Shown one piece after another: positions 1 through 8,475 of a DNA stretch of 64,000 nt. Within the stretch, counting starts at the first letter, position 1. Each line of letters opens with the position of its first letter. Origin of the DNA: an uncultured Gammaproteobacteria bacterium (GTDB lineage Bacteria > Pseudomonadota > Gammaproteobacteria > Pseudomonadales > Pseudohongiellaceae); assembly GCA_913060695.1 (NCBI GenBank), contig CAJXUA010000018.1, positions 1 through 64,000 of the forward strand. Direction: 5' to 3'. The position numbers were made by a program, and so were the translations under genes. The notes beneath the pieces were generated by a model. That model saw only the letters and a program-made list of their open reading frames with translations. It ran no database searches and was not told the origin of the DNA.

Positions 1-30
1 GTGTGCGGTGGGGGATGAGGAGAGTGTTAG

Positions 31-67
31 CGGCATGGATGCCGCGCGCCAAGCCCCCATGGATGGG
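31..67. repeat. Double palindrome downstream of the amidohydrolase gene
   Basis: Two short palindromes lie 11 bases apart: CGGCATGGATGCCG (31-44) and CCCATGGATGGG (56-67). Each is a 5-6 bp stem around a central GG, and TTCACGGCGTC follows. No convincing reading frame covers 1-204. The arrangement looks like the multi-copy double-hairpin repeats found in the intergenic DNA of many gammaproteobacteria. Only one copy is in the window, so the repeat status is an inference. Confidence 0.45.
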
Positions 68-130
68 TTCACGGCGTCTCTGCGCAGCCCCTACCGTGCA
101 GCGCGCTCCCTCACTAAACTAATACCACTG

Positions 131-172
131 AACCCAAACCACAAAACCCAAACCACAAAACCCAAACCACAA
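131..172. repeat. Three tandem copies of a 14-bp unit
   Basis: The unit AACCCAAACCACAA occurs three times without a mismatch at 131-144, 145-158 and 159-172, ending 32 bases from the stop codon of the amidohydrolase gene. The strand is C-rich and lacks G. There are no spacers, so it is not a CRISPR array. Slippage-generated minisatellite is the simplest reading. Confidence 0.85.
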
Positions 173-204
173 AAATGCTCCGGAGTACGAGTGTCACTCT
201 GGCT

Positions 205-1224
205 CTAAAGCCGGTAGATACGCTCCGCAGTACCATAGAACAAGGCATGTTTTTCTGCTTCGTTGAAATCCGCTGTCATCTTCTTGAACGCATTCCAAAT
301 TACGTGATAAGACACAGAAAGTCGGTCTACTGGGAAGTTGCTCTCGAACATGCAACGCTGCGGGCCGAACTGTTCGAGCACGTGCATATAGTAGCGTTTC
401 TGTGCCTGCACAATCTCGTCGGAGCTCGGCGGCATCGCCCGCTTATCCCATCCGAACCCATTGTCCGGCATCGCAAGGCCGCCTAATTTCATGATTACAT
501 TCGGGCACTTGGCAAGTTCAGTTATGTCCATGCGCCATTTCTGATAGATCTCATCGCGTCGACCGGCGTAGATGCCAACACCTAGCGGCGTGCCGAAATG
601 ATCCAGCACTATAGTTGCCTCTGGAACCGCCTGAGCCAGCTCGATGAAGTCTTCGTTCTGATGGTGAAAGTGCCATGTATCATAGCTTAAGCCTTGTTCA
701 GCTAGCTGACGCAATCCTGAGCGGAAATCTTCTCGACCATAGAGATAGGCTGGAGCACGTCCGGTGATAAGGAGGTCCTCCGGGCGCGGGTCCCGAGCGC
801 CAGCGTGGCGTATGCCGCGCAATAGCCCGTTACTGCAACGCAGCTGCTCTTGCAGTGTCTGGTCCAATAGCTCCGGTTGATCGCCAAGGCGTAGATCCGC
901 ATGTGCAACGATGCCAGCGATCTGCACCTGTTCTGGGTCGTCAGCCAATTGCTCCGCTATCTTGACGATGGCGCTGGTCTCCCCCGTAGGGCGCAAGTGC
1001 TCAGGGCCATCCTGCAGATAGAATGCCCGTGCCTCGATATAAACGGACTTGAGAATCTTATGTCCCGAAGCTGTATCTGCGAGGAACTCGTCCGCCATAT
1101 AGTCGAAGCCAAAACCGTTTCTCCACAGGTGATGATGTGGGTCGATGATGGCGCGTTCTGGCTCGATAATTTCCTCTTGCAGCAGCGCGTGCCAAGCGGC
1201 ACTGCCGGGGGCGGGAGTCTGCAT
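205..1224 (-). CDS. Amidohydrolase family 2 protein (metal-dependent TIM-barrel hydrolase)
   Basis: A 339-residue protein of the amidohydrolase-related family, which also holds 2-pyrone-4,6-dicarboxylate lactonase and gamma-resorcylate decarboxylase. An N-terminal DPHHHLW motif at residues 28-34 supplies the HxH metal ligands of strand 1. A later DHFGTPLG segment and a C-terminal ESNFPVD segment fit the strand-6 His and strand-8 Asp regions. No signal peptide is visible, so it is cytoplasmic. The ATG at 1224 is preceded by AGGAT. The symporter gene lies divergently upstream, so uptake and hydrolysis of the same ring or lactone compound is possible, but the substrate is unknown. Confidence 0.85.
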   Translation of the reverse strand: MQTPAPGSAAWHALLQEEIIEPERAIIDPHHHLWRNGFGFDYMADEFLADTASGHKILKSVYIEARAFYLQDGPEHLRPTGETSAIVKIAEQLADDPEQVQIAGIVAHADLRLGDQPELLDQTLQEQLRCSNGLLRGIRHAGARDPRPEDLLITGRAPAYLYGREDFRSGLRQLAEQGLSYDTWHFHHQNEDFIELAQAVPEATIVLDHFGTPLGVGIYAGRRDEIYQKWRMDITELAKCPNVIMKLGGLAMPDNGFGWDKRAMPPSSDEIVQAQKRYYMHVLEQFGPQRCMFESNFPVDRLSVSYHVIWNAFKKMTADFNEAEKHALFYGTAERIYRL

Positions 1225-1446
1225 TAAGTTCTATCCTATGCTGGAGAGTTAGCTTGGCCGAGTGGGACGGTGGAATGACAATATCAGCCCCTGAGTACTT
1301 TGTGAACGACTGCTCATTACACATCTATTGTGCGCGGTTAAGTTCGGATGGCTCGCTTGAAAAAATGCTGTAGTATGATCCACACTCGCGCGCCACGGAT
1401 CGGGGCAGGGTTCGAATTTAGATCAATAAAAATCTTGGGGGTATCA

Positions 1447-2985
1447 ATGTTGGTTTCCGTTATCGTAATTGTGGCTTATTTGGCCTTCTTCACCCTCGCG
1501 GGTGTGTACTTGAACCGCAGTAATAAGAGCGATAGCGATTGGGCCAACGGTGGTGGAACCATGGGGGTTTGGTTACTGGCCGCAGGTGTTGCCGGTACGC
1601 GCATCGGTGGGGCGGGCACCTACGGTGTTGCTGGCGATGTCATGCAAACCGGTCTGGGCAACCTCTGGTATGGTGTGAACTCCTTTACGGCCCTAGCCCT
1701 TGTAGGGCTGTTCTTCGCGATACCCTATCGCCGCCTCAGGCTCTCAAGTGTCGGGCAAGTTTTCGACCTTCGTTTCGGCTCGCGCCGCTGTCAGTCCCTC
1801 ACTAGTCTTTGTGTTCAAACAGAATATCTTGTCGTGAATATCATCGAACCGTTCGTGATCGGCTCCATAATCACTGGGGTTACAGGATTGCCTTTCGGCA
1901 TCTCTGTATTCATCGGTGGCTTTGTAATTCTGTTCTTCACAGCCACTGGCGGCCTCAAGGGCACAGCCATAACAAATCTCGTACACTGCGGTATCGTGAT
2001 CATCGGCTTGTCGATCGTGGCGCTGTTTGCGATGCAGGATATGGGCGGCTGGGCCGCTACAGTTGAGCGGGCGGACGTGGCATTGGATGCGGCGGGTATG
2101 GACAAAGCGACGTGGTGGAGTGTGACGGGAATCGGCTGGGTGACCATCATCGCGCTATCGCTTTCGGCGACACTGCACACCCCAGCGGCATCGGTCTATG
2201 CGAACTACGCAGCCTCTGCAAAATCCGAGAAGAGCCTCATTCCTGCCTTCCTTCTTGCTGGACTGTTGGCCGCCTTGATGCCTTTCATCGCTGGTGTGAT
2301 CGGTGTAGAAACCTTCGCGAAATACGGTGCAGAGAGCGGCATATCAAGCTATCGCAATATCACACAGCTGGCGATCGACACAGGGCCAATCATCGGCGGG
2401 ATAGCGCTAGCAGCAGTCTTAGCAGCCTTGATCTCATCGGGTGCGCCGATGCTACTTGGTAGCGCCACGATGTTCGTGAACGACTGGGTGCCGGGCTCTA
2501 AGCAGTTCTCGAAAGAGAAGCGGCTCAAGGCCTATAAGTTGACCGCCGTGATCTATGGTTTGGTCGCCACTACTATCGCCTGGCAGGCCAATATATCGTC
2601 GGTGCTGCAGTTATTGCTATTAGGCTTCGCGATGGTGGTGCCGCCGGCAATCGCTATTACCTTTATGTTCTACTGGCGTAAGACCAGTGAGAAGGCAGCG
2701 TTCTACGGCATCTTGCTAGGCTATGGTGGCGGGCTTCTGCACTGGACTTTGAATACCCTTTTCGATGGCAGTGAGTCTGCCGCTGCGGGTGGTTTCGCCG
2801 AGTATTGGTATGGCTTACTGCAGAGCCTAGGGGAGTGGGGCGACCCCACCTTCTCTGCAACCCTAATTCCACTGTTCGCGATTCCAATTCTGACCATGAT
2901 CTTTCCAGATGATCATGAGAATAGCGAGTATGCGAAGAGTTTCTACAAGGCTCTAAAGACACCTGACCGAACAGTTAACGTGTGA
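1447..2985 (+). CDS. Sodium:solute symporter family transporter
   Basis: A 512-residue multi-spanning inner-membrane protein of the SSS family (relatives of PutP, PanF and SglT), which couples sodium entry to solute uptake. About 13 hydrophobic segments are visible, with family-like glycine-rich loops near the start (GGTMGVWLLAAGVAGTRIGG). An in-frame extension to 1348 exists, but the ATG at 1447 starts directly at the first membrane segment and has GGGGG seven bases upstream, so I place the start there. It is divergent from the amidohydrolase gene. The substrate cannot be read from the sequence. Confidence 0.85.
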   Translation: MLVSVIVIVAYLAFFTLAGVYLNRSNKSDSDWANGGGTMGVWLLAAGVAGTRIGGAGTYGVAGDVMQTGLGNLWYGVNSFTALALVGLFFAIPYRRLRLSSVGQVFDLRFGSRRCQSLTSLCVQTEYLVVNIIEPFVIGSIITGVTGLPFGISVFIGGFVILFFTATGGLKGTAITNLVHCGIVIIGLSIVALFAMQDMGGWAATVERADVALDAAGMDKATWWSVTGIGWVTIIALSLSATLHTPAASVYANYAASAKSEKSLIPAFLLAGLLAALMPFIAGVIGVETFAKYGAESGISSYRNITQLAIDTGPIIGGIALAAVLAALISSGAPMLLGSATMFVNDWVPGSKQFSKEKRLKAYKLTAVIYGLVATTIAWQANISSVLQLLLLGFAMVVPPAIAITFMFYWRKTSEKAAFYGILLGYGGGLLHWTLNTLFDGSESAAAGGFAEYWYGLLQSLGEWGDPTFSATLIPLFAIPILTMIFPDDHENSEYAKSFYKALKTPDRTVNV

Positions 2986-3000
2986 CATCCAGGGTGTTGT

Positions 3001-3042
3001 GTAGGAGCGCCAGCCCTCGTAATGGGGGGCTGGCGCTCCTAC
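3001..3042. repeat. REP-like hairpin with GTAGGAGC head
   Basis: A perfect 15-bp inverted repeat, GTAGGAGCGCCAGCC at 3001-3015 and its complement at 3028-3042, with a 12-base loop. It lies between two convergent genes and has no T-run on either side, so it is not a classical intrinsic terminator. The head GTAGGAGC matches the REP elements at 27847 and 31068 in this window, so I group it with them as a diverged copy. Confidence 0.7.
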
Positions 3043-3046
3043 AGGT

Positions 3047-3319
3047 CTAATAGCGGAAGTGGCGACGTGGCTTGAGCGGAGCGAGTAAGAAGTAGAATAT
3101 CCACGCGAACCACGATAAGAATATAATGGCTAGAATCCAGGCGGCCTTCTCACCCCCGCTAGTAACGTCCGACCCCAAGATTAGCAGTATGGGGAGGAAC
3201 CACACGAAGAAGCACCCCGCGACGATCAGAATACCGATACCTGCAGATAGTACCGGGATCGCCATCAGGATCACGATGGCTACGATTAGGAATGTAAAAA
3301 GTGCGGAAAGTATTTTCAT
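3047..3319 (-). CDS. Small integral membrane protein
   Basis: A 90-residue hydrophobic protein with about three membrane segments: residues 2-20, a second near 25-45, and a third in the region AAWILAIIFLSWFAWIFYFL. It ends in a basic tail (PRRHFRY). The final segment, with Trp and Phe after a charged GGEKAA turn, resembles the Imm_superinfect/PLDc_N class of small membrane proteins, but this is only a similarity of pattern. A longer frame runs to 3373. I chose ATG 3319 because it starts the first helix and GGAGA lies upstream. Function unknown. Confidence 0.6.
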   Translation of the reverse strand: MKILSALFTFLIVAIVILMAIPVLSAGIGILIVAGCFFVWFLPILLILGSDVTSGGEKAAWILAIIFLSWFAWIFYFLLAPLKPRRHFRY

Positions 3320-3449
3320 GTCTGGCCTTTGTCTCCTAGTCCTCAGGGCTGCATTAGTGAGCAGCGTTCTCAAGGAAACTAGCGAGTTTCGTGCCAGAAT
3401 TAAATTTATTAAAAATCAATTGCTTATCTAGATGCTGTGCGTTGCGCAT

Positions 3450-3482
3450 GGGCAATTTCGCTATTGCGTAGCGAAACTGCCC
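3450..3482. repeat. Intergenic hairpin downstream of the ThDP enzyme gene
   Basis: GGGCAATTTCGCTA (3450-3463) pairs with TAGCGAAACTGCCC (3469-3482) with one mismatch and a 5-base loop (TTGCG). It sits between the stop of the ThDP enzyme gene (3502, minus strand) and the next minus-strand gene. No T-run follows on the minus strand. It may stop transcription in a Rho-assisted way or protect the mRNA 3' end. Confidence 0.5.
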
Positions 3483-3501
3483 ACTATCGAAACGCTCGCT
3501 T

Positions 3502-5070
3502 TTAGCACTGCGCCTGAATCAGGAATGGGCCGGGCTCGGCGTAACTGCGCTCCAATAAAATACATAGCTCTTCGGCCGTATTGGCCACAGCGCCAGGTAC
3601 CCCCATGCCGCGGGCGATCGCTACCCAGTCTAATTCGGGGTTGCCGATATCGAACAGGCTTGCCGCCACGGCACCCACGTCGGTGACCCCTAGGCGCGCA
3701 TATTCCACATTGAGAATATTGTATTTACGGTTCGCGTAGATCACCGTAGTCACATTGAGGTTCTCCCGCGCCTGAGTCCATAAGCACTGCAGGGTATAGC
3801 CCGCACCACCATCACCCAATAACGCGAGTACCGGACGGTCTGGGCAGGCCAGCGCCGCGCCTGTAGCGGCGGGACCACCCTGTCCTATGGAGCCGCCAGT
3901 GAGGCTTAACCAAGAGTTTGCTGCGGCCTGCTGACACAGTGGATAGGCGGCATTGCCGCCACCGGAGTCAGTAGCCACGATCGCGCCTTCGGGAAGTGTT
4001 GCCGCTACAGCCTGAGAAATGCTGCGCGTATTGAGTGGGCCGCTAGGCTTTGGCAGCGCTGCTTTTTCGAAACGACTTATCGGTGCGGTTGCGGCTTGCA
4101 GGCTCTGCGCAAGTTGTTCCAGGGCGGTAATGGCGTCTTCGTCTATTCTCGCCAAGGTATGAGTGCTACAGCCTTCCGGGATCGGCCTGCCGGACAAATT
4201 CTGATAAGCGAAGAAGCTAGCCGGCGCCTGCGCCCCTACTAGGATTAAGTTGCGCGTGCCTTCGAGGGTAGCGAGTATTTGCTCCGGAAAATACGGCATG
4301 CGCTCTACCTGCACCGCGCCGGGCCCTCCATCGATTCGAGCAGGGAAGGTGCCAGTAATAAGGCGAGCGCCAGTCTTGGCGCTGATGCGCGAGGCTGACT
4401 CAAGAGCTGCCGGGGTCAGTGCGTCGTGCTCTAGTAGTAGGACGGTCTTCTCACCGCTAGCGAAAAGTGCCGCGATGCTGTCGATGTGGGCGGCGCTTAC
4501 GGTAGCGCGCTGTGGAATCGGGTTGGCCTTAACTGGTCCGGGTGAAGCGTTCCACGCGGCATCGGCCCCCATGATGAGTGTGGCAATCTGCCCTGCGGAG
4601 CCGGGGTTGGCACGAAGCGTCGCTGTCACCGCATCAGCGCCATCCTGAGCGAGGGTCTCTGCCGTGCTACAGGACTTAATCCACGCGGAAAAATTGCGGG
4701 CTAAGGTGTCGATGTCGGAGGTAAGTGGAGCGTCATAGCCCATATGATACTGGGGATGGTTGCCCACTATATTGATCAGCGGTGTGCCTGCCTTGCGGGC
4801 GTTATGTAAGTTGGCAATGCCGTTAGCAAGGCCAGGTCCCAGGTGCAGTAGAGTTGCCGCTGGCTTGCCCGTCATACGTCCGTAGCCATCCGCCGCGCCA
4901 GTGCAGACTCCTTCGAAGAGGGTGAGCACCGAGCGCATCGCCGGCACTTGGTCTAATGCCTGCACTAGGTGCATCTCGGAGGTGCCAGGATTAGCGATGC
5001 ATAACTCAACACCACTTTGCACTAGGGTTTCGATCAGGGCTCTGGCGCCATTCATGCCGGGCTGGGTCAT
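3502..5070 (-). CDS. Thiamine diphosphate-dependent enzyme, acetolactate synthase-like
   Basis: A 522-residue ThDP enzyme with the three-domain layout of the acetolactate synthase/benzoylformate decarboxylase family. The N-terminal pyrimidine-binding domain carries the activating Glu at residue 53 (TLFEGVCTGAADGYGR). The C-terminal diphosphate-binding domain has GDGGAGYT at 419-426 and ends its ThDP motif at ANRKYN (446-451). It stands alone, without a regulatory small subunit (ilvN/ilvH), and lies far from other ilv genes. It is therefore more likely a catabolic 2-oxoacid decarboxylase or carboligase than the biosynthetic AHAS. ATG 5070 has AAGGAT upstream. Exact reaction unknown. Confidence 0.8.
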   Translation of the reverse strand: MTQPGMNGARALIETLVQSGVELCIANPGTSEMHLVQALDQVPAMRSVLTLFEGVCTGAADGYGRMTGKPAATLLHLGPGLANGIANLHNARKAGTPLINIVGNHPQYHMGYDAPLTSDIDTLARNFSAWIKSCSTAETLAQDGADAVTATLRANPGSAGQIATLIMGADAAWNASPGPVKANPIPQRATVSAAHIDSIAALFASGEKTVLLLEHDALTPAALESASRISAKTGARLITGTFPARIDGGPGAVQVERMPYFPEQILATLEGTRNLILVGAQAPASFFAYQNLSGRPIPEGCSTHTLARIDEDAITALEQLAQSLQAATAPISRFEKAALPKPSGPLNTRSISQAVAATLPEGAIVATDSGGGNAAYPLCQQAAANSWLSLTGGSIGQGGPAATGAALACPDRPVLALLGDGGAGYTLQCLWTQARENLNVTTVIYANRKYNILNVEYARLGVTDVGAVAASLFDIGNPELDWVAIARGMGVPGAVANTAEELCILLERSYAEPGPFLIQAQC

Positions 5071-5171
5071 TTTTTGGAATCCTTCATAAGGGGGAGGCGG
5101 CCCGAGTTTAGCACACCCATCTTTGGGCTCAATGCTCGCTGCGAGTCAGATTAAAAAGTCTAGCGCATCAG

Positions 5172-5207
5172 TTGTACTGTATAAATACATAGTGTATATA
5201 TATACAG
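5172..5207 (+). promoter_or_regulatory. Sigma-70 promoter overlapped by two LexA-like boxes
   Basis: TTGTAC (5172-5177) and TATATA (5195-5200) are separated by 17 bp and form a plausible promoter. Two 16-mers overlap it: CTGTATAAATACATAG (5177-5192) and GTGTATATATATACAG (5192-5207). Each differs by one base from the gammaproteobacterial LexA consensus CTGT-N8-ACAG, and they share base 5192. Two half-matched boxes exactly over -35 and -10 suggest SOS repression of the gene at 5262. The tract is AT-rich, so chance similarity must be kept in mind. Confidence 0.5.
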
Positions 5208-5261
5208 CTCGCAACGAATTAACGACGATAAAACTGACTAGTATTGAGAGTGGTGAACATC

Positions 5262-5510
5262 ATGACTGCAAAGAACGAAACATTTAATTCTGAATTTACA
5301 GAGACTTACAACGGTGTGCTGGATGCGGCGGTGCAGGAGCAGGAGATCTATCAGATTGCGACCATGCTTCCTCATACCACTGTACATGAGATCAAAGAGA
5401 AGCTGCTTAACCTAGCCCACGACCAACGTTTCGTAATGAATTATTGGCTAAAGGTGTGCAAGATTCGCGCACTGCGTGGTTTGCCTATGCCTTGGGATCA
5501 TATTCATTAG
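5262..5510 (+). CDS. Hypothetical 82-residue protein, possibly SOS-controlled
   Basis: A small soluble protein that I do not recognise. It is mostly predicted helical, acidic at the N-terminus, and has a basic, aromatic C-terminal half (RFVMNYWLKVCKIRALRGL, then PMPWDHIH). No signal peptide, membrane segment or known catalytic motif is visible. The frame opens at TTG 5244. I prefer ATG 5262, about ten bases after a GAGAG stretch. It stands alone between a minus-strand gene and the DUF4105 gene, and its promoter is overlapped by two LexA-like boxes. If that regulation is real, the protein would be made after DNA damage. What it does is not known. Confidence 0.6.
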   Translation: MTAKNETFNSEFTETYNGVLDAAVQEQEIYQIATMLPHTTVHEIKEKLLNLAHDQRFVMNYWLKVCKIRALRGLPMPWDHIH

Positions 5511-5574
5511 AAATTCTGCAAATGAATCTGAGGCTTACAAGAAAATGCTCATGTGCCGATTGAAAAAAGGCTGC

Positions 5575-5602
5575 TTGATCGAGACGGTTTCTTTGATATG
5601 AT
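5575..5602 (+). promoter_or_regulatory. Promoter of the DUF4105 gene
   Basis: TTGATC (5575-5580), a 16-bp spacer and TATGAT (5597-5602) form a good sigma-70 match 75 bp upstream of the TTG start at 5677. The rest of the 165-bp gap between the two genes shows nothing else I can name. Confidence 0.5.
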
Positions 5603-5676
5603 TGCCGCCACTTGGCTGTTTGAGCCATGTGCAGTGTCATTTCTTCAACCGAACCATTACGGCAGCCCGATAATCA

Positions 5677-7065
5677 TTGACTCCTATCGCCGCTAATAGC
5701 CTTTCGCTCACACACGCTCAGCGCATTTTCTTTGCCTTGCTGGTCGTTGTATCGAGCCTCTTCGTAAGCGCCCCAATAGTCAGCGCGCAAGTCGAACTTC
5801 CTGAAATAAGTGCAGCGGATACCATTCGCTTGCCTGCGAATTTCGAACTTGTAGACTTCTATCTTATTACTGTCGATGTCGGCGATCAGGTCTGGGATAA
5901 CTTCGGACACACTGCGCTGCGCGTAGTCGATCGCAATACCCGCTCCGACCTCGTCTTCAACTGGGGCCTGTTCGATGCTAGTGAGGGCAATGTCGTCTTC
6001 GCCAGCAACTTCCTACAAGGCATATTGAACTATCAGCTGGGCGTATCACCTCCTTCTTGGGAGTTCGGCCGCTATGAGCGCGAACAGCGCACGGTATGGC
6101 AAGACAAGATCAATCTCACCAACGCGCAGAAAGAGACTCTCTACAAGCGCTTGGCGTGGAACCTGAGGGAAGAGAATATTGTTTACTCGTATCAATATTT
6201 CTTCGACAACTGTACGACCCGCGTAAGGGATTATCTGAATGAGGCGTTGGGCGGGCGGCTTGCTAGCGAGAATCGCGCATTCGCACGGTCGACTTTTCGC
6301 GACGAAGTGCAGGATCATTATGCCTCGATTCCTCCGGTGGCAGTTTCCCTCGATATCCTCATGAACGGGAACATCGATCGTCCCATGACACAGTGGGAAG
6401 AGCTTTTCCTGCCAGCCCAGTTACGCCGCGAATTATTGAACTTCCCCTCCGATGTCCTGCGCAATGGGCAACGTGCGCCGATGCTGGAAGAGCCTACGGT
6501 CATCATGGAGTTTACTCCTCCAACAGCGAAGCCCAGTGGTTATTACTTCGTAGGGGCAGGCCTGCTTATCCCCATCGTTTTTCTATTCCTTATGCTCAAG
6601 CGCATCCCACTATCCTCCTTCTCAAGCCAGCCGGGCTTTACCCTGCGGGCTGCGCAGCTCAGTTTCCGGATGATGGGTTTGTTGACGCTGCTACTTAGTC
6701 TTGCCAGCGGTATCTATGGTTCGATCATGGGTTTCGGGTGGCTAGCCTCTGCGCATTTGGATCTGCATCATAATCTCAATCTCTTACTGTTCTGGCCTAC
6801 GGATATTCTTGGCGTCATCTTCGCGGTGCGCTGGTTGATTGCGGGGCGTAGCTATACCATGAGCTCCACGCTGCATAACGTGATCATCTTGTACTTCATC
6901 CTTCACATCCTAGCCGCCCTTGGCTATGTTTTCGTGTCGCTTACGGGTATGGCCGAACAGGACGTCGTGTCTCTGTTGATTTTTGTAGTGCCCGCACTCA
7001 TCGCCTTCGGAGTTCTGGTATGGAACGCAGGCTTTAGTCCCGTGCGCCGTATGCGCTTCTCCTAA
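5677..7065 (+). CDS. DUF4105 (Lnb N-terminal periplasmic domain-like) membrane protein
   Basis: A 462-residue protein. An N-terminal signal segment (FFALLVVVSSLFVSAP) precedes a periplasmic domain with the DUF4105 signatures: DNFGHTALRV near residue 75, FNWGLFD near 93, and FFDNCTTRVRD near 175. About four membrane helices follow in the C-terminal third. DUF4105 proteins are thought to have a papain-like/NlpC-type fold with the Cys and His of these motifs, but the biochemical role is unsettled. An in-frame stop at 5671 makes TTG 5677 the first possible start. The Shine-Dalgarno sequence is poor. Confident family, unknown substrate. Confidence 0.75.
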   Translation: MTPIAANSLSLTHAQRIFFALLVVVSSLFVSAPIVSAQVELPEISAADTIRLPANFELVDFYLITVDVGDQVWDNFGHTALRVVDRNTRSDLVFNWGLFDASEGNVVFASNFLQGILNYQLGVSPPSWEFGRYEREQRTVWQDKINLTNAQKETLYKRLAWNLREENIVYSYQYFFDNCTTRVRDYLNEALGGRLASENRAFARSTFRDEVQDHYASIPPVAVSLDILMNGNIDRPMTQWEELFLPAQLRRELLNFPSDVLRNGQRAPMLEEPTVIMEFTPPTAKPSGYYFVGAGLLIPIVFLFLMLKRIPLSSFSSQPGFTLRAAQLSFRMMGLLTLLLSLASGIYGSIMGFGWLASAHLDLHHNLNLLLFWPTDILGVIFAVRWLIAGRSYTMSSTLHNVIILYFILHILAALGYVFVSLTGMAEQDVVSLLIFVVPALIAFGVLVWNAGFSPVRRMRFS

Positions 7066-7246
7066 TTAGTCCTACATCTCAAGTGCCCTAGGTACAGCTG
7101 CAGGGTGCGGGTTTGCTGCATTTCGAGTGCTGCGCGGGTCTATCGAACATTTGCTCGATTTTTCATTTTCAAGTGTCTGCAAAAGTGCTAGAGTCGTTCT
7201 CCTAGTTTTCTGGCAAATCGTTTTATTAAGTTTAGGAGAGTCCCAC

Positions 7247-8446
7247 GTGAACGCCTCGTTTACCGCCGAAGAGCTGCAATTTCAAGAAGATGCCCGGCAA
7301 TTCCTCGAAGCCGAGTTCCCCAAGGACATCCGCGCCAAAGTGGAGCAACGTGTGCGTCTCGAGAAAGACGACTACGTGCGCTGGCAGAAGATTCTGTACA
7401 AGAAGGGTTGGGCAGCACCTAACTGGCCAGAGGAGTACGGCGGCACAGGTTGGACAGCCGTACAGAAGTATATCTTCGCGGAGCAGATGGCCCGTTTCGG
7501 TGCCCCCGAGCCCGTTGCCTTTGGCATGAAGATGGTGGCGCCCGTGATCTATAGCTATGGTAATGAGGAGCAGAAGAAACGCTTCCTGCCGGATATCTTG
7601 GCCAGCAATGTGTGGTGGTGTCAGGGCTATTCCGAGCCTAATTCCGGTTCTGATCTTGCCTCACTCAAGACCTCCGCCGTGCGCGAGGGCGATCACTATA
7701 TCGTCAATGGCACGAAGACTTGGAACACCTTGGGTCAATACGCCGACTGGATATTCTGTCTTGTGCGCACCGACAATTCGGTCAAGAAGCAGGAGGGCAT
7801 CAGTTTCCTCCTAATCGACATGAAGACCCCTGGCATCAAAGTCTCGCCAATCTATTTGATCGACGGCACACCAGAGGTCAACGAAGTGTATTTCGAGAAC
7901 GTCAAAGTTCCTGTTGAGAATTTGATTGGCGAAGAGAATAAGGGGTGGACCTATGCCAAGGTTCTGCTAACCCATGAGCGTACCAATATCGCAGGCGTGC
8001 CACGCTCCAAGGTGCGCCTAGAGAAGCTGCGCGCGCTAGCAGCGAAGACTGCCGATGGCAATGGCGGCAGCTTGAGTGATGATCCTATTTTCAAGAAGAA
8101 GATCGCAGAGGCAGAGATTCAAGTGCTAGCACTTGAGTACGCAGAGTTGCGCGCACTTGCGGCAGTGAGTGTTGGCAAGGCTCCAGGGCCTGAGTCATCA
8201 ATTCTGAAAGTGGTTGGCACAGAGGTGGCGCAGTTTATCGACGAGCTCTATATGGAGATGGCGGCTTGGCAATCATTGCCATTCGTCCCGGATCAATTCG
8301 TCGAGGGTTTCTCGGGCGAAGAGATCGGCGAGAACGGTGAGGCGGCCACGGCATTGAATTACTTCAATAATCGCAAGGCGTCTATCTACGGTGGGTCGAA
8401 CGAGATCCAGAAAAACATCATCTGCAAGGCCGTGCTAGGTCTATAA
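7247..8446 (+). CDS. Acyl-CoA dehydrogenase family protein, large subunit type (PimC-like)
   Basis: A 399-residue FAD-dependent acyl-CoA dehydrogenase-like protein. It has the usual N-terminal helices, the flavin/substrate strand region (WWCQGYSEPNSGSDLASL), and a C-terminal helical domain. The canonical Glu in the YEGT motif is replaced: the sequence reads YGGSNEIQ. A Glu in THERTNIAGV fits the alternative catalytic position used by isovaleryl-CoA dehydrogenase. GTG 7247 follows AGGAGAG. The frame extends to 7127, but that stretch is not family-like. The gene lies 29 bp before a second ACAD gene, which suggests a heteromeric enzyme, and it opens an operon with a phosphatase and a kinase. Confidence 0.85.
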   Translation: MNASFTAEELQFQEDARQFLEAEFPKDIRAKVEQRVRLEKDDYVRWQKILYKKGWAAPNWPEEYGGTGWTAVQKYIFAEQMARFGAPEPVAFGMKMVAPVIYSYGNEEQKKRFLPDILASNVWWCQGYSEPNSGSDLASLKTSAVREGDHYIVNGTKTWNTLGQYADWIFCLVRTDNSVKKQEGISFLLIDMKTPGIKVSPIYLIDGTPEVNEVYFENVKVPVENLIGEENKGWTYAKVLLTHERTNIAGVPRSKVRLEKLRALAAKTADGNGGSLSDDPIFKKKIAEAEIQVLALEYAELRALAAVSVGKAPGPESSILKVVGTEVAQFIDELYMEMAAWQSLPFVPDQFVEGFSGEEIGENGEAATALNYFNNRKASIYGGSNEIQKNIICKAVLGL

Positions 8447-8475
8447 AGGCTGCACGAGAATAATCGGGAAATAAC

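Noticed and set aside
131-172. CRISPR array
   Set aside because: The three 14-bp units abut directly, there are no spacers and no cas genes.
1321-1446. Promoter with TATGAT at 1374 and upstream start of the symporter at 1348
   Set aside because: TTGAAA lies only 11 bp from TATGAT, and the 33 extra residues are not family-like; ATG 1447 has a good ribosome site.
3432-3686. Plus-strand ORF of 84 codons
   Set aside because: It overlaps the 3' end of the ThDP enzyme gene on the other strand and crosses a hairpin; the composition is that of a shadow.
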